A DNA stretch of 64,000 nt from Girardinichthys multiradiatus (lineage: Eukaryota > Chordata > Actinopteri > Cyprinodontiformes > Goodeidae), in assembly GCF_021462225.1 (NCBI RefSeq), contig NC_061804.1:3387001-3451000 (forward strand), in the 5' to 3' direction. The notes under the pieces are model-generated. The model searched no databases. It was not told the DNA's origin and was given only the letters and a program-made list of their open reading frames with translations. Shown piece by piece: positions 26,885-38,793 of this stretch; the stretch's first letter is position 1; each line of letters opens with the position of its first letter. The position numbers and the translations under genes are program-made.

Positions 26885-27070
26885 TTATGGTTGGACATTT
26901 TTTATGTTCCACAGTTTTACAACACAAATAGATTTGAAATATTCCTGTCTGTTCTGAATGCTGAACAATTTATTGGGATTTTATGAGACAGATCAAGACA
27001 AAGTGATGCACATGTATGGAGACAACATGGTTTTCAAGCTTATTTTTCTTTTCATAGAGATCATCAGCAG
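26885..27070. repeat. Decayed DNA-transposon end, tentative
   Basis: The stretch around ATTGGGATTTTATGAGACAG and AAGTGATGCAC resembles a common non-coding fish transposon segment. No inverted repeats or coding region can be seen. Confidence 0.3.
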
Positions 27071-27445
27071 TTAGGAATAACTGCAACGTATCATTTTTGA
27101 ACGCACAACTCGTCATCGTACCTGAAAGCCGATGGGTTGCGGTAGCAGAAGACTCCCAGTGCCATTATTGTCAGCTATATCCGAGCTACCGCACACTGTT
27201 GGCGGACAGACGCCTCGAATCTCCCTCTATTTTCCCCAGAAGCGTCAAATCTACTTACAATAACTTTCTCTTAAAAGGAATGACTCTCAAACTGTTCTAT
27301 ATTCTCAACACTTTTATTCTAAATAAAGCAGAGGAATGGTTACTGAGATCAGCGCTGATGGCTCCTGTCCTTAACCCGCTGAGTGATTGAAGTGACAAAA
27401 CAGCCCTGAAAGAAGGTCATTAGTACTGTGCCACCATTCTGGTGT

Positions 27446-27508
27446 GTAATAGCAGGAGTCAAACCCTGAATCTAAGTGTGGCTGCTACAATCTAATCGCT
27501 CCTATTAC
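27446..27508 (-). pseudogene. tRNA-like relic just outside the tRNA array
   Basis: Read on the minus strand, 63 bases begin GTAATAG and end CTATTAC, a perfect 7-bp acceptor-like stem. Near the 3' side is GGTTTGACTCC, one base off the pol III B-box consensus. An A-box-like AGCGATTAGATTG is present, but no convincing anticodon stem. It could be an eroded tRNA or SINE head. Confidence 0.35.
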
Positions 27509-28164
27509 AGTATGTCCCACAATCAACCCAATGCAATAAACTTCTTGTCAAACTGTAAGGTGCTGAGGATTATTATACTATTCTAAGTAATTTGAAAACA
27601 TTAGCATTCATACTTTATCATTCTGGTCTGTGTGTGAAAGCTCATCTATAAGTAATAGTAAGGTTATTCCTAACAGCTAAGAAGAGGAAAGTCACAATAT
27701 AATTCTTACAGGCTGAAAAGATTTGGATAACAGATGGTTGGGGGGAACTTGCCTGATCCACTGAGTCCTGCTTCCAGCTGCAATGTGACAGATGGAAGGG
27801 TCGTAATTTGGTCTAAACAACATCAAACATAAGGGGTTTTGGTGTGGTGCTAATTACATTTTTTTTAAACAATAATATCTATTTCAATCCTCCAAGGCTG
27901 TTGTCCTTCATTGATTTAGATAATTTCCTTCAGGGATACAGGTGACTGAAAAGAGTGATTAATAGATAAGGCGTGTTGTCGAGCTGCGCAAAGGCCTTAT
28001 GATGATCCTTTCATTTGAGTCAGGTGTACTAAAGCGGGAAAAGACCTCAGGCATGGAAGACACTGCACGCATTTCTCTACACAACATACAAGAAGTCCCA
28101 TCCCTTTCTGCTACGCTGAGTAGTATTACTTTAAGAACAAGGATTAGAGGGATTCTTTAAAATG

Positions 28165-28237
28165 GCGTTCTGTAGCAGGGACTTTAACCGTGGTCGCTGC
28201 ACTCACAACACAGAGATCCAAAACAGCTAGATCATGC
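28165..28237 (-). pseudogene. Decayed tRNA-His in array unit 1 (repeated in every full unit)
   Basis: Aligned with the intact His gene of the same unit, it keeps GATC at positions 6-9, the anticodon arm CTGTG-TTGTGAG-TGCAG with GTG, and GCAGCGACCACGGTT. It has lost a base in the D loop and the TTCGA T-loop (now TTAAAGT), and its acceptor strands no longer pair. Its flank is also related to the flank of the real His gene (both carry TCATTTGARTCAGGTGT), so the unit is itself an ancient duplication. Confidence 0.75.
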
Positions 28238-28432
28238 CTCAGCAGAATCTGTTTAAACAAGCTGAACCTCCGGGGATTGACTTTACACCATACTACAAAA
28301 AGTTATGAAGGTAAAAAGGTCAAGGTTTTACAAACACAAACATAGTCCTTTTGAACTCTGTGTAAAACATTGCCCTATGATGAGTGGTCATAAATTGCGC
28401 ATTCTCCAGCCTTCAAGTCTGGGAAAAGTGAC

Positions 28433-28520
28433 TCCTTCGAGCCGGAGTTGAACCAGCGACCTAAGGATGCCTGAGTTAACGCCCTACAGTCCTCCGCTCT
28501 ACCAACTGAGCTATCGAAGG
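28433..28520 (-). tRNA. tRNA-Tyr(GTA), copy 1
   Basis: Reference copy: 73-base tRNA plus a 15-base intron (GGCGTTAACTCAGGC) between positions 37 and 38, as is usual for eukaryotic tRNA-Tyr. The acceptor CCTTCGA/TCGAAGG and all other stems pair. The T-loop reads TTCAACT rather than TTCGANT. A TTTT pol III terminator lies about 6 bases after the 3' end. Confidence 0.95.
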
Positions 28521-28938
28521 CCACAAAGACAAGATGCACTCAGCATCCACCGAATGTATACAACCGACGTAGCTACGGCATATATTTCTCACACCCATTA
28601 TGACCAAACCTTTTGAAGTGACATTAGTCCCTGAATTTTACAGCCCTGAGGTGTCCAAATGAAGTCCTCAACAGCTGGTGCTCTTTAATATTTTACACAT
28701 TTTCCTACTACACACAGGGGATTCAAAATTCTAAATTGTCACATTGCCTTCTTGACCAGTTCTGCAGGGGCCTTGCAGTGAACCCGTCATTTGAATCAGG
28801 TGTGTTGAATTAGCTAAGAAAGTAGAAATATCGCCTGGCCCCTCTATAAAGCACATAGAAGGTCCACCATCCTTTCCTGACACGGAGTACCAATGCTACT
28901 TTTCCTAAAGAAGTTGTAGAGAGGTTGTCAGAATGTAA

Positions 28939-29010
28939 TGCCATGACCCGGAGTCGAACCGGGGTTGCTGCGACCACAACGCAGAGTACTGACCACTATA
29001 CGATCACAGC
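28939..29010 (-). tRNA. tRNA-His(GTG), copy 1
   Basis: 72 bases; anticodon loop TTGTGGT; B box GGTTCGACTCC. The acceptor GCTGTGA/TCATGGC has two adjacent wobble pairs (U3-G70, G4-U69). Confidence 0.93.
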
Positions 29011-29684
29011 ACCTTATTGCTTGCTCAGTTGTTTGTGTGAGTGAGTCCTTCTTGACCTATCTTACTGAGACGTCTTTAATCCCTGACACTTATTGAAAGC
29101 ACAAAACCATGATATCGGTTCTACACCTGTAGTGTATTATTTCAATCCTCTGAGGCTGTTGTCCTTCAATGATTTAGATAATTTCCTTCAGGGATACTGA
29201 AAAGAGTGATTAATAGATAAGGCGTGTTGTCAAGCTGCGCAAAGGCCTTATGATGATCCTTTCATTTGAGTCAGGTGTACTAAAGCAGGAAAAGACCTCA
29301 GGCACGGAAGACACTGCACGCATTTCTCTACACAACATACAAGAAGTCCCATCCCTTTCTGCTACGCTGAGTAGTATTACTTTAAGAACAAAGATTAGAG
29401 GGATTCTTTAAAATGGCGTTCTGTAGCAGCGACTTTAACCGTGGTCGCTGCACTCACAACACAGAGATCCAAAACAGCTAGATCATGCCTCAGCAGAATC
29501 TGTTTAAAGAAGCTGAACCTCCGGGGATTGACTTTACACCATACTACAAAAAGTTATGAAGGTAAAAAGGTCAAGGTTTTACAAACACAAACATAGTCCT
29601 TTTGAACTCTGTGTAAAACATTGCCCTATGATGAGTGGTCATAAATTGCGCATTTCTACAGCCTTCAAGTCTGGGAAAAGTGAC

Positions 29685-29772
29685 TCCTTCAAGCCGGAGT
29701 TGAACCAGCGACCTAAGGATGCCTGAGTTAACGCCCTACAGTCCTCCGCTCTACCAACTGAGCTATCGAAGG
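29685..29772 (-). tRNA. tRNA-Tyr(GTA), copy 2
   Basis: Differs from copy 1 by one acceptor base (C67 to T, giving a G6-U67 wobble). Probably functional. Confidence 0.92.
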
Positions 29773-30190
29773 CCACAAAGACAGGATGCACTCAGCATCC
29801 ACCAAATGTATACAACCAACGTAGCTACGGCATATATTTCTCAAACCCGTTACGACCAAAACCTTTTGAAGTGACATTAGTCCCTGAATTTTACAGCCCT
29901 GAGGTGTCCAAATGAAGTCCTCAACAGCTGGTGCTCTTTAATATTTTACACATTTTCCTACTACACACAGGGGATTCAAAATTCTAAATTGTCACATTGC
30001 CTTCTTGACCAGTTCTGCAGGGGCCTTGCAGTGAACCCGTCATTTGAATCAGGTGTGTTGAATTAGCTAAGAAAGTAGAAATATCGCCTGGCCCCTCTAT
30101 AAAGCACATAGAAGGTCCACCATCCTTTCCTGACACGGAGTCCAATGCTACTTTTCCTAAAGAAGTTGTAGAAAGGTTTTCAGAATGTAA

Positions 30191-30262
30191 TGCCATGACC
30201 CGGAGTCGAACCGGGGTTGCTGCGACCACAACGCAGAGTACTGACCACTATACGATCACAGC
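30191..30262 (-). tRNA. tRNA-His(GTG), copy 2
   Basis: Identical to His copy 1 over the tRNA, including the double-wobble acceptor. Only these two leftmost copies have that version. Confidence 0.93.
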
Positions 30263-30935
30263 ACCTTATTGCTTGCTCAGTTGTTTGTGTGAGTGAGTCC
30301 TTCTTGACCTATCTTACTGAGACGTCTTTAATCCCTGACACTTATTGAAAGCACAAAACCATGATATCGGTTCTACACCTGTAGTGTATTATTTCAATCC
30401 TCTGAGGCTGTTGTCCTTCATTGATTTAGATAATTTCCTTCAGGGATACTGAAAAGAGTGATTAATAGATAAGGCGTGTTGTCAAGCTGCGCAAAGGCCT
30501 TATGATGATCCTTTCATTTGAGTCAGGTGTACTAAAGCGGGAAAAGACCTCAAGCACGGAAGACACTGCACGCATTTCTCTACACAACATACAAGAAGTC
30601 CCATCCCTTTCTGCTACGCTGAGTAGTATTACTTTAAGAACAAAGATTAGAGGGATTCTTTAAAATGGCGTTCTGTAGCAGCGACTTTAACCGTGGTCGC
30701 TGCACTCACAACACAGAGATCCAAAACAGCTAGATCATGCCTCAGCAGAATCTGTTTAAAGAAGCTGAACCTCCGGGGATTGACTTTACACCATACTACA
30801 AAAAGTTATGAAGGTAAAAAGGTCAAGGTTTTACAAACACAAACATAGTCCTTTTGAACTCTGTGTAAAACATTGCCCTATGATGAGTGGTCATAAATTG
30901 CGCATTCTACAGCCTTCAAGTCTGGGAAAAGTGAC

Positions 30936-31023
30936 TCCTTCAAGCCGGAGTTGAACCAGCGACCTAAGGATGCCTGAGTTAACGCCCTACAGTCCTCCGC
31001 TCTACCAACTGAGCTATCGAAGG
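30936..31023 (-). tRNA. tRNA-Tyr(GTA), copy 3
   Basis: Same as Tyr copy 2 (G6-U67 wobble). Confidence 0.92.
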
Positions 31024-31440
31024 CCACAAAGACAGGATGCACTCAGCATCCACCAAATGTATACAACCAACGTAGCTACGGCATATATTTCTCACACCCA
31101 TTATGAACAAACCTTTTGACGTGACATTAGTCGCTGAATTTTACAGCCCTGAGGTGTCCAAATGAAGTCCTCAACAGCTGGTGCTCTTTAATATTTTACA
31201 CATTTTCCTACTACACACAGGGGATTCAAAATTCTAAATTGTCACATTGCCTTCTTGACCAGTTCTGCAGGGGCCTTGCAGTGAACCCGTCATTTGAATC
31301 AGGTGTGTTGAATTAGCTAAGAAAGAAGAAATATCGCCCGGCCCCTCTATAAAGCACATAGAAGGTCCACCATCCTTTCCTGACACGGAGACCAATGCTA
31401 CTTTTCCTAAAGAAGTTGTAGAGAGGTTGTCAGAATGGAA

Positions 31441-31512
31441 TGCCGTGACCCGGAGTCGAACCGGGGTTGCTGCAACCACAACGCAGAGTACTGACCACTA
31501 TACGATCACAGC
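31441..31512 (-). tRNA. tRNA-His(GTG), copy 3
   Basis: First copy with the better acceptor end TCACGGC. C39 to T gives a wobble at the foot of the anticodon stem (G31-U39). Confidence 0.93.
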
Positions 31513-32185
31513 GCCTTATTGCTTGCTCAGTTGTTTGTGTGAGTGAGTCCTTCTTGACCTATCTTACTGAGACGTCTTTAATCCCTGACACTTATTGAAA
31601 GCACAAAACCATGATATCGGTTCTACACCTGTAGTGTATTATTTCAATCCTCTGAGACTGTTGTCCTTCAATGATTTAGATAATTTCCTTCAGGGATACT
31701 GAAAAGAGTGATTAATAGGTAAGGCGTGTTGTCAAGCTGCGCAAAGGCCTTATGATGATCCTTTCATTTGAGTCAGGTGTACTAAAGCAGGAAAAGACCT
31801 CAGGCATGGAAGACACTGCACGCATTTCTCTACACAACATACAAGAAGTCCCATCCCTTTCTGCTACGCTGAGTAGTATTACTTTAAGAACAAAGATTAG
31901 CGGGTTTCTTTAAAATGGCGTTCTGTAGATGCGACTTTAACCGTGGTCGCTGCACTCACAACACAGAGATCCAAAACAGCTAGATCATTCCTCAGCAGAA
32001 TCTGTTTAAACAAGCTGAACCTCCGGGGATTGACTTTACACCATACTACAAAAAGTTATGAAGGTAAAAAGGTCAAGGTTTTACAAACACAAACATAGTC
32101 CTTTTGAACTCTGTGTAAAACATTGCCCTATGATGAGTGGTCATAAATTGCGCATTCTCCAGCCTTCAAGTCTGGGAAAAGTGAC

Positions 32186-32273
32186 TCCTTCGAGCCGGAG
32201 TTGAACCAGCGACCTAAGGATGCCTGAGTTAACGCCCTACAGTCCTCCGCTCTACCAACTGAGCTATCGAAGG
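32186..32273 (-). tRNA. tRNA-Tyr(GTA), copy 4
   Basis: Identical to the reference copy. Confidence 0.95.
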
Positions 32274-32690
32274 CCACAAAGACAAGATGCACTCAGCATC
32301 CACCAAATGTATACAACCGACGTAGCTACGGCATATATTTCTCACACCCATTATGAACAAACCTTTTGACGTGACATTAGTCGCTGAATTTTACAGCCCT
32401 GAGGTGTCCAAATGAAGTCCTCAACAGCTGGTGCTCTTTAATATTTTACACATTTTCCTACTACACACAGGGGATTCAAAATTCTAAATTGTCACATTGC
32501 CTTCTTGACCAGTTCTGCAGGGGCCTTGCAGTGAACCCGTCATTTGAATCAGGTGTGTTGAATTAGCTAAGAAAGTAGAAATATCGCCCGGCCCCTCTAT
32601 AAAGCACATAGAAGGTCCACCATCCTTTCCTGACACGGAGTCCAATGCTACTTTTCCTAAAGAAGTTGTAGAGAGGTTGTCAGAATGGAA

Positions 32691-32762
32691 TGCCGTGACC
32701 CGGAGTCGAACCGGGGTTGCTGCGACCACAACGCAGAGTACTGACCACTATACGATCACAGC
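32691..32762 (-). tRNA. tRNA-His(GTG), copy 4
   Basis: Array consensus His gene: acceptor GCTGTGA/TCACGGC, all stems paired. Confidence 0.95.
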
Positions 32763-33435
32763 GCCTTATTGCTTGCTCAGTTGTTTGTGTGAGTGAGTCC
32801 TTCTTGACCTATCTTACTGAGACGTCTTTAATCCCTGACACTTATTGAAAGCACAAAACCATGATATCGGTTCTACACCTGTAGTGTATTATTTCAATCC
32901 TCTGAGGCTGTTGTCCTTCATTGATTTAGATAATTTCCTTCAGGGATACTGAAAAGAGTGATTAATAGATAAGGCGTGTTGTCAAGCTGCGCAAAGGCCT
33001 TATGATGATCCTTTCATTTGAGTCAGGTGTACTAAAGCGGGAAAAGACCTCAAGCATGGAAGACACTGCACGCATTTCTCTACACAACATACAAGAAGTC
33101 CCATCCCTTTCTGCTACGCTGAGTAGTATTACTTTAAGAACAAGGATTAGAGGGATTCTTTAAAATGGCGTTCTGTAGCAGCGACTTTAACCGTGGTCGC
33201 TGCACTCACAACACAGAGATCCAAAACAGCTAGATCATGCCTCAGCAGAATCTGTTTAAACAAGCTGAACCTCCGGGGATTGACTTTACACCATACTACA
33301 AAAAGTTATGAAGGTAAAAAGGTCAAGGTTTTACAAACACAAACATAGTCCTTTTGAACTCTGTGTAAAACATTGCCCTATGATGAGTGGTCATAAATTG
33401 CGCATTCTCCAGCCTTCAAGTCTGGGAAAAGTGAC

Positions 33436-33523
33436 TCCTTTGAGCCGGAGTTGAACCAGCGACCTAAGGATGCCTGAGTTAACGCCCTACAGTCCTCCAC
33501 TCTACCAACTGAGCTATCGAAGG
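33436..33523 (-). tRNA. tRNA-Tyr(GTA), copy 5
   Basis: Two changes: an acceptor C5-A68 mismatch and a D-stem G10-U25 wobble. Possibly weakened. Confidence 0.85.
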
Positions 33524-33940
33524 CCACAAAGACAAGATGCACTCAGCATCCACCAAATGTATACAACCGACGTAGCTACGGCATATATTTCTCACACCCA
33601 TTATGAACAAACCTTTTGACGTGACATTAGTCGCTGAATTTTACAGCCCTGAGGTGTCCAAATGAAGTCCTCAACAGCTGGTGCTCTTTAATATTTTACA
33701 CATTTTCCTACTACACACAGGGGATTCAAAATTCTAAATTGTCACATTGCCTTTTTGACCAGTTCTGCAGGGGCCTTGCAGTGAACCCGTCATTTGAATC
33801 AGGTGTGTTGAATTAGCTAAGAAAGTAGAAATATCGCCCGGCCCCTCTATAAAGCACATAGAAGGTCCACCATCCTTTCCTGACACGGAGACCAATGCTA
33901 CTTTTCCTAAAGAAGTTGTAGAGAGGTTGTCAGAATGGAA

Positions 33941-34012
33941 TGCCGTGACCCGGAGTCGAACTGGGGTTGCTGCAACCACAACGCAGAGTACTGACCACTA
34001 TACGATCACAGC
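33941..34012 (-). tRNA. tRNA-His(GTG), copy 5
   Basis: Carries the G31-U39 wobble plus an A52-C62 mismatch in the T stem, which also alters the B box (AGTTCGACTCC). Confidence 0.85.
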
Positions 34013-34686
34013 GCCTTATTGCTTGCTCAGTTGTTTGTGTGAGTGAGTCCTTCTTGACCTATCTTACTGAGACGTCTTTAATCCCTGACACTTATTGAAA
34101 GCACAAAACCATGATATCGGTTCTACACCTGTAGTGTATTATTTCAATCCTCTGAGGCTGTTGTCCTTCAATGATTTAGATAATTTCCTTCAGGGATACT
34201 GAAAAGAGTGATTAATAGGTAAGGCGTGTTGTCAAGCTGCGCAAAGGCTTTATGATGATCCTTTCATTTGAGTCAGGTGTACTAAAGCAGGAAAAGACCT
34301 CAGGCATGGAAGACACTGCACGCATTTCTCTACACAACATACAAGAAGTCCCATCCCTTTCTGCTACGCTGAGTAGTATTTACTTTAAGAACAAAGATTA
34401 GCGGGTTTCTTTAAAATGGCGTTCTGTAGCAGCGACTTTAACCGTGGTCGCTGCACTCACAACACAGAGATCCAAAACAGCTAGATCATGCCTCAGCAGA
34501 ATCTGTTTAAACAAGCTGAACCTCCGGGGATTGACTTTACACCATACTACAAAAAGTTATGAAGGTAAAAAGGTCAAGGTTTTACAAACACAAACATAGT
34601 CCTTTTGAACTCTGTGTAAAACATTGCCCTATGATGAGTGGTCATAAATTGCGCATTCTCCAGCCTTCAAGTCTGGGAAAAGTGAC

Positions 34687-34774
34687 TCCTTCGAGCCGGA
34701 GTTGAACCAGCGACCTAAGGATGCCTGAGTTAACGCCCTACAGTCCTCCGCTCTACCAACTGAGCTATCGAAGG
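34687..34774 (-). tRNA. tRNA-Tyr(GTA), copy 6
   Basis: Identical to the reference copy. First of two Tyr genes in an enlarged unit. Confidence 0.95.
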
Positions 34775-34987
34775 CCACAAAGACAAGATGCACTCAGCAT
34801 CCACCAAATGTATACAACCGACGTAGCTACGGCATATATTTCTCACAACCATTATGAACAAACCTTTTAACGTGACATTAGTCCCTGAATTTTACAGCCC
34901 TGAGGTGTCCAAATGAAGTCCTCAACAGCTGGTGCTCTTTAATATTTTACACATTTTCCTACTACACACAGGGGATTCAAAATTCTA

Positions 34988-35500
34988 GTGGTCAGCTAGA
35001 TCATGCCTCAGCAGAATCTGTTTAAACAAGCTGAACCTCCGGGGATTGACTTTACACCATACTACAAAAAGTTATGAAGGTAAAAAGGTCAAGGTTTTAC
35101 AAACACAAACATAGTCCTTTTGAACTCTGTGTAAAACATTGCCCTATGATGAGTGGTCATAAATTGCGCATTCTCCAGCCTTCAAGTCTGGGAAAATTGA
35201 CTCCTTTGACCCAGAGTTGAACGAGCGACCTAAGGATGCCTGAGTTAACGCCCTACAGTCCTCCGCTCTACCAACTGAGCTATCGAAGGCCACAAAGACA
35301 AGATGCACTCAGCATCCACCAAATGTATACAACCGACGTAGCTACGGCATATATTTCTCACACCCATTATGAACAAACTTTTTGACGTGACATTAGTCGC
35401 TGAATTTTACAGCCCTGAGGTGTCCAAATGAAGTCCTCAACAGCTGGTGCTCTTTAATATTTTACACATTTTCCTACTACACACAGGGGATTCAAAATTC
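34988..35500. repeat. Extra partial unit 1 (about 516 bases)
   Basis: At 34988 the normal flow (AAATTCTAAATTG) is replaced by ATTCTAGTGGTCAGC. This jumps back into the relic tRNA-His, so a second Tyr gene follows before the single His gene. The unit is 1766 bases long. Confidence 0.9.
35202..35289 (-). pseudogene. tRNA-Tyr, copy 7, degenerate
   Basis: Mismatches at C5-A68, G49-G65 and C52-U62 break the acceptor and T stems. The anticodon arm and intron are unchanged. Probably a dying gene. Confidence 0.75.
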
Positions 35501-35706
35501 TAAATTGTCACATTGCCTTCTTGACCAGTTCTGCAGGGGCCTTGCAGTGAACCCGTCATTTGAATCAGGTGTGTTGAATTAGCTAAGAAAGTAGAAATAT
35601 CGCCCGGCCCCTCTATAAAGCACATAGAAGGTCCACCATCCTTTCCTGACACGGAGACCAATGCTACTTTTCCTAAAGAAGTTGTAGAGAGGTTGTCAGA
35701 ATGGAA

Positions 35707-35778
35707 TGCCGTGACCCGGAGTCGAACCGGGGTTGCTGCAACCACAACGCAGAGTACTGACCACTATACGATCACAGC
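35707..35778 (-). tRNA. tRNA-His(GTG), copy 6
   Basis: Same as His copy 3 (G31-U39 wobble). Confidence 0.93.
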
Positions 35779-36451
35779 GCCTTATTGCTTGCTCAGTTGT
35801 TTGTGTGAGTGAGTCCTTCTTGACCTATCTTACTGAGACGTCTTTAATCCCTGACACTTATTGAAAGCACAAAACCATGATATCGGTTCTACACCTGTAG
35901 TGTATTATTTCAATCCTCTGAGACTGTTGTCCTTCAATGATTTAGATAATTTCCTTCAGGGATACTGAAAAGAGTGATTAATAGGTAAGGCGTGTTGTCA
36001 AGCTGCGCAAAGGCCTTATGATGATCCTTTCATTTGAGTCAGGTGTACTAAAGCAGGAAAAGACCTCAAGCATGGAAGACACTGCACGCATTTCTCTACA
36101 CAACATACAAGAAGTCCCATCCCTTTCTGCTACGCTGAGTAGTATTACTTTAAGAACAAAGATTAGCGGGTTTCTTTAAAATGGCGTTCTGTAGCAGCGA
36201 CTTTAACCGTGGTCGCTGCACTCACAACACAGAGATCCAAAACAGCTAGATCATTCCTCAGCAGAATCTGTTTAAACAAGCTGAACCTCCGGGGATTGAC
36301 TTTACACCATACTACAAAAAGTTATGAAGGTAAAAAGGTCAAGGTTTTACAAACACAAACATAGTCCTTTTGAACTCTGTGTAAAACATTGCCCTATGAT
36401 GAGTGGTCATAAATTGCGCATTCTCCAGCCTTCAAGTCTGGGAAAAGTGAC

Positions 36452-36539
36452 TCCTTTGAGCCGGAGTTGAACCAGCGACCTAAGGATGCCTGAGTTAACG
36501 CCCTACAGTCCTCCGCTCTACCAACTGAGCTATCGAAGG
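36452..36539 (-). tRNA. tRNA-Tyr(GTA), copy 8
   Basis: Reference except for the C5-A68 acceptor mismatch. Confidence 0.88.
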
Positions 36540-36956
36540 CCACAAAGACAAGATGCACTCAGCATCCACCAAATGTATACAACCGACGTAGCTACGGCAT
36601 ATATTTCTCACACCCATTATGAACAAACCTTTTGACGTGACATTAGTCGCTGAATTTTACAGCCCTGAGGTGTCCAAATGAAGTCCTCAACAGCTGGTGC
36701 TCTTTAATATTTTACACATTTTCCTACTACACACAGGGGATTCAAAATTCTAAATTGTCACATTGCCTTCTTGACCAGTTCTGCAGGGGCCTTGCAGTGA
36801 ACCCGTCATTTGAATCAGGTGTGTTGAATTAGCTAAGAAAGTAGAAATATCGCCCGGCCCCTCTATAAAGCACATAGAAGGTCCACCATCCTTTCCTGAC
36901 ACGGAGACCAATGCTACTTTTCCTAAAGAAGTTGTAGAGAGGTTGTCAGAATGGAA

Positions 36957-37028
36957 TGCCGTGACCCGGAGTCGAACCGGGGTTGCTGCGACCACAACGC
37001 AGAGTACTGACCACTATACGATCACAGC
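36957..37028 (-). tRNA. tRNA-His(GTG), copy 7
   Basis: Array consensus. Confidence 0.95.
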
Positions 37029-37701
37029 GCCTTATTGCTTGCTCAGTTGTTTGTGTGAGTGAGTCCTTCTTGACCTATCTTACTGAGACGTCTTTAATCC
37101 CTGACACTTATTGAAAGCACAAAACCATGATATCGGTTCTACACCTGTAGTGTATTATTTCAATCCTCTGAGGCTGTTGTCCTTCAATGATTTAGATAAT
37201 TTCCTTCAGGGATACTGAAAAGAGTGATTAATAGGTAAGGCGTGTTGTCAAGCTGCGCAAAGGCCTTATGATGATCCTTTCATTTGAGTCAGGTGTACTA
37301 AAGCAGGAAAAGACCTCAGGCATGGAAGACACTGCACGCATTTCTCTACACAACATACAAGAAGTCCCATCCCTTTCTGCTACGCTGAGTAGTATTTCTT
37401 TAAGAACAAAGATTAGCGGGTTTCTTTAAAATGGCGTTCTGTAGCAGCGACTTTAACCGTGGTCGCTGCACTCACAACACAGAGATCCAAAACAGCTAGA
37501 TCATTCCTCAGCAGAATCTGTTTAAACAAGCTGAACCTCCGGGGATTGACTTTAAACCATACTACAAAAAGTTATGAAGGTAAAAAGGTCAAGGTTTTAC
37601 AAACACAAACATAGTCCTTTTGAACTCTGTGTAAAACATTGCCCTATGATGAGTGGTCATAAATTGCGCATTCTCCAGCCTTCAAGTCTGGGAAAAGTGA
37701 C

Positions 37702-37789
37702 TCCTTCGAGCCAGAGTTGAACCAGCGACCTAAGGATGCCTGAGTTAACACCCTACAGTCCTCCGCTCTACCAACTGAGCTATCGAAGG
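37702..37789 (-). tRNA. tRNA-Tyr(GTA), copy 9
   Basis: A T-stem G52-U62 wobble and one intron change. The fold is kept. Confidence 0.88.
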
Positions 37790-38001
37790 CCACAAAGACA
37801 AGATGCACTCAGCATCCACCAAATGTATACAACCGACGTAGCTACGGCATATATTTCTCACAACCATTATGAACAAACCTTTTAACGTGACATTAGTCCC
37901 TGAATTTTACAGCCCTGAGGTGTCCAAATGAAGTCCTCAACAGCTGGTGCTCTTTAATATTTTACACATTTTCCTACTACACACAGGGGATTCAAAATTC
38001 T

Positions 38002-38515
38002 AGTGGTCAGCTAGATCATGCCTCAGCAGAATCTGTTTAAACAAGCTGAACCTCCGGGGATTGACTTTACACCATACTACAAAAAGTTATGAAGGTAAAA
38101 AGGTCAAGGTTTTACAAACACAAACATAGTCCTTTTGAACTCTGTGTAAAACATTGCCCTATGATGAGTGGTCATAAATTGCGCATTCTCCAGCCATCAA
38201 GTCTGGGAAAATTGACTCCTTCAAGCCGGAGTTGAACCAGCAACCTAAGGATGCCTTAGTTAACACCCTACAGTCCTCCGCTCTACCAACTGAGCTATCG
38301 AAGGCCACAAAGACAGGATGCACTCAGCATCCACCAAATGTATACAACCGACGTAGCTACGGCATATATTTCTCACACCCATTATGAACAAACCTTTTGA
38401 CGTGACATTAGTCCCTGAATTTTACAGCCCTGAGGTGTCCAAATGAAGTCCTCAACAGCTGGTGCTCTTTAATATTTTACACATTTTCCTACTACACACA
38501 GGGGATTCAAAATTC
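38002..38515. repeat. Extra partial unit 2
   Basis: Same junction as extra unit 1 (TTCTAGTGGTCAGC). The upstream flank shares the diagnostic CTTTTAACGTGAC variant. Confidence 0.9.
38217..38304 (-). tRNA. tRNA-Tyr(GTA), copy 10
   Basis: A G6-U67 wobble, position 48 C to T, and two intron changes. Stems still pair, although it sits in an extra partial unit. Confidence 0.85.
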
Positions 38516-38721
38516 TAAATTGTCACATTGCCTTCTTGACCAGTTCTGCAGGGGCCTTGCAGTGAACCCGTCATTTGAATCAGGTGTGTTGAATTAGCTA
38601 AGAAAGTAGAAATATCGCCTGGCCCCTCTATAAAGCACATAGAAGGTCCACCATCCTTTCCTGACACGCATACCAATGCTACTTTTCCTAAAGAAGTTGT
38701 AGAGAGGTTGTCAGAATGGAA

Positions 38722-38793
38722 TGCCGTGACCCGGAGTCGAACCGGGTTTGCTGCGACCACAACGCAGAGTACTGACCACTATACGATCACAGC
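38722..38793 (-). tRNA. tRNA-His(GTG), copy 8
   Basis: One change at position 48, just before the T stem. The fold is intact. Confidence 0.92.

Noticed and set aside
27097..27390. 97-codon plus-strand frame before the tRNA array
   Set aside because: No recognised domain, composition like translated intergenic DNA, and no splice or promoter context.
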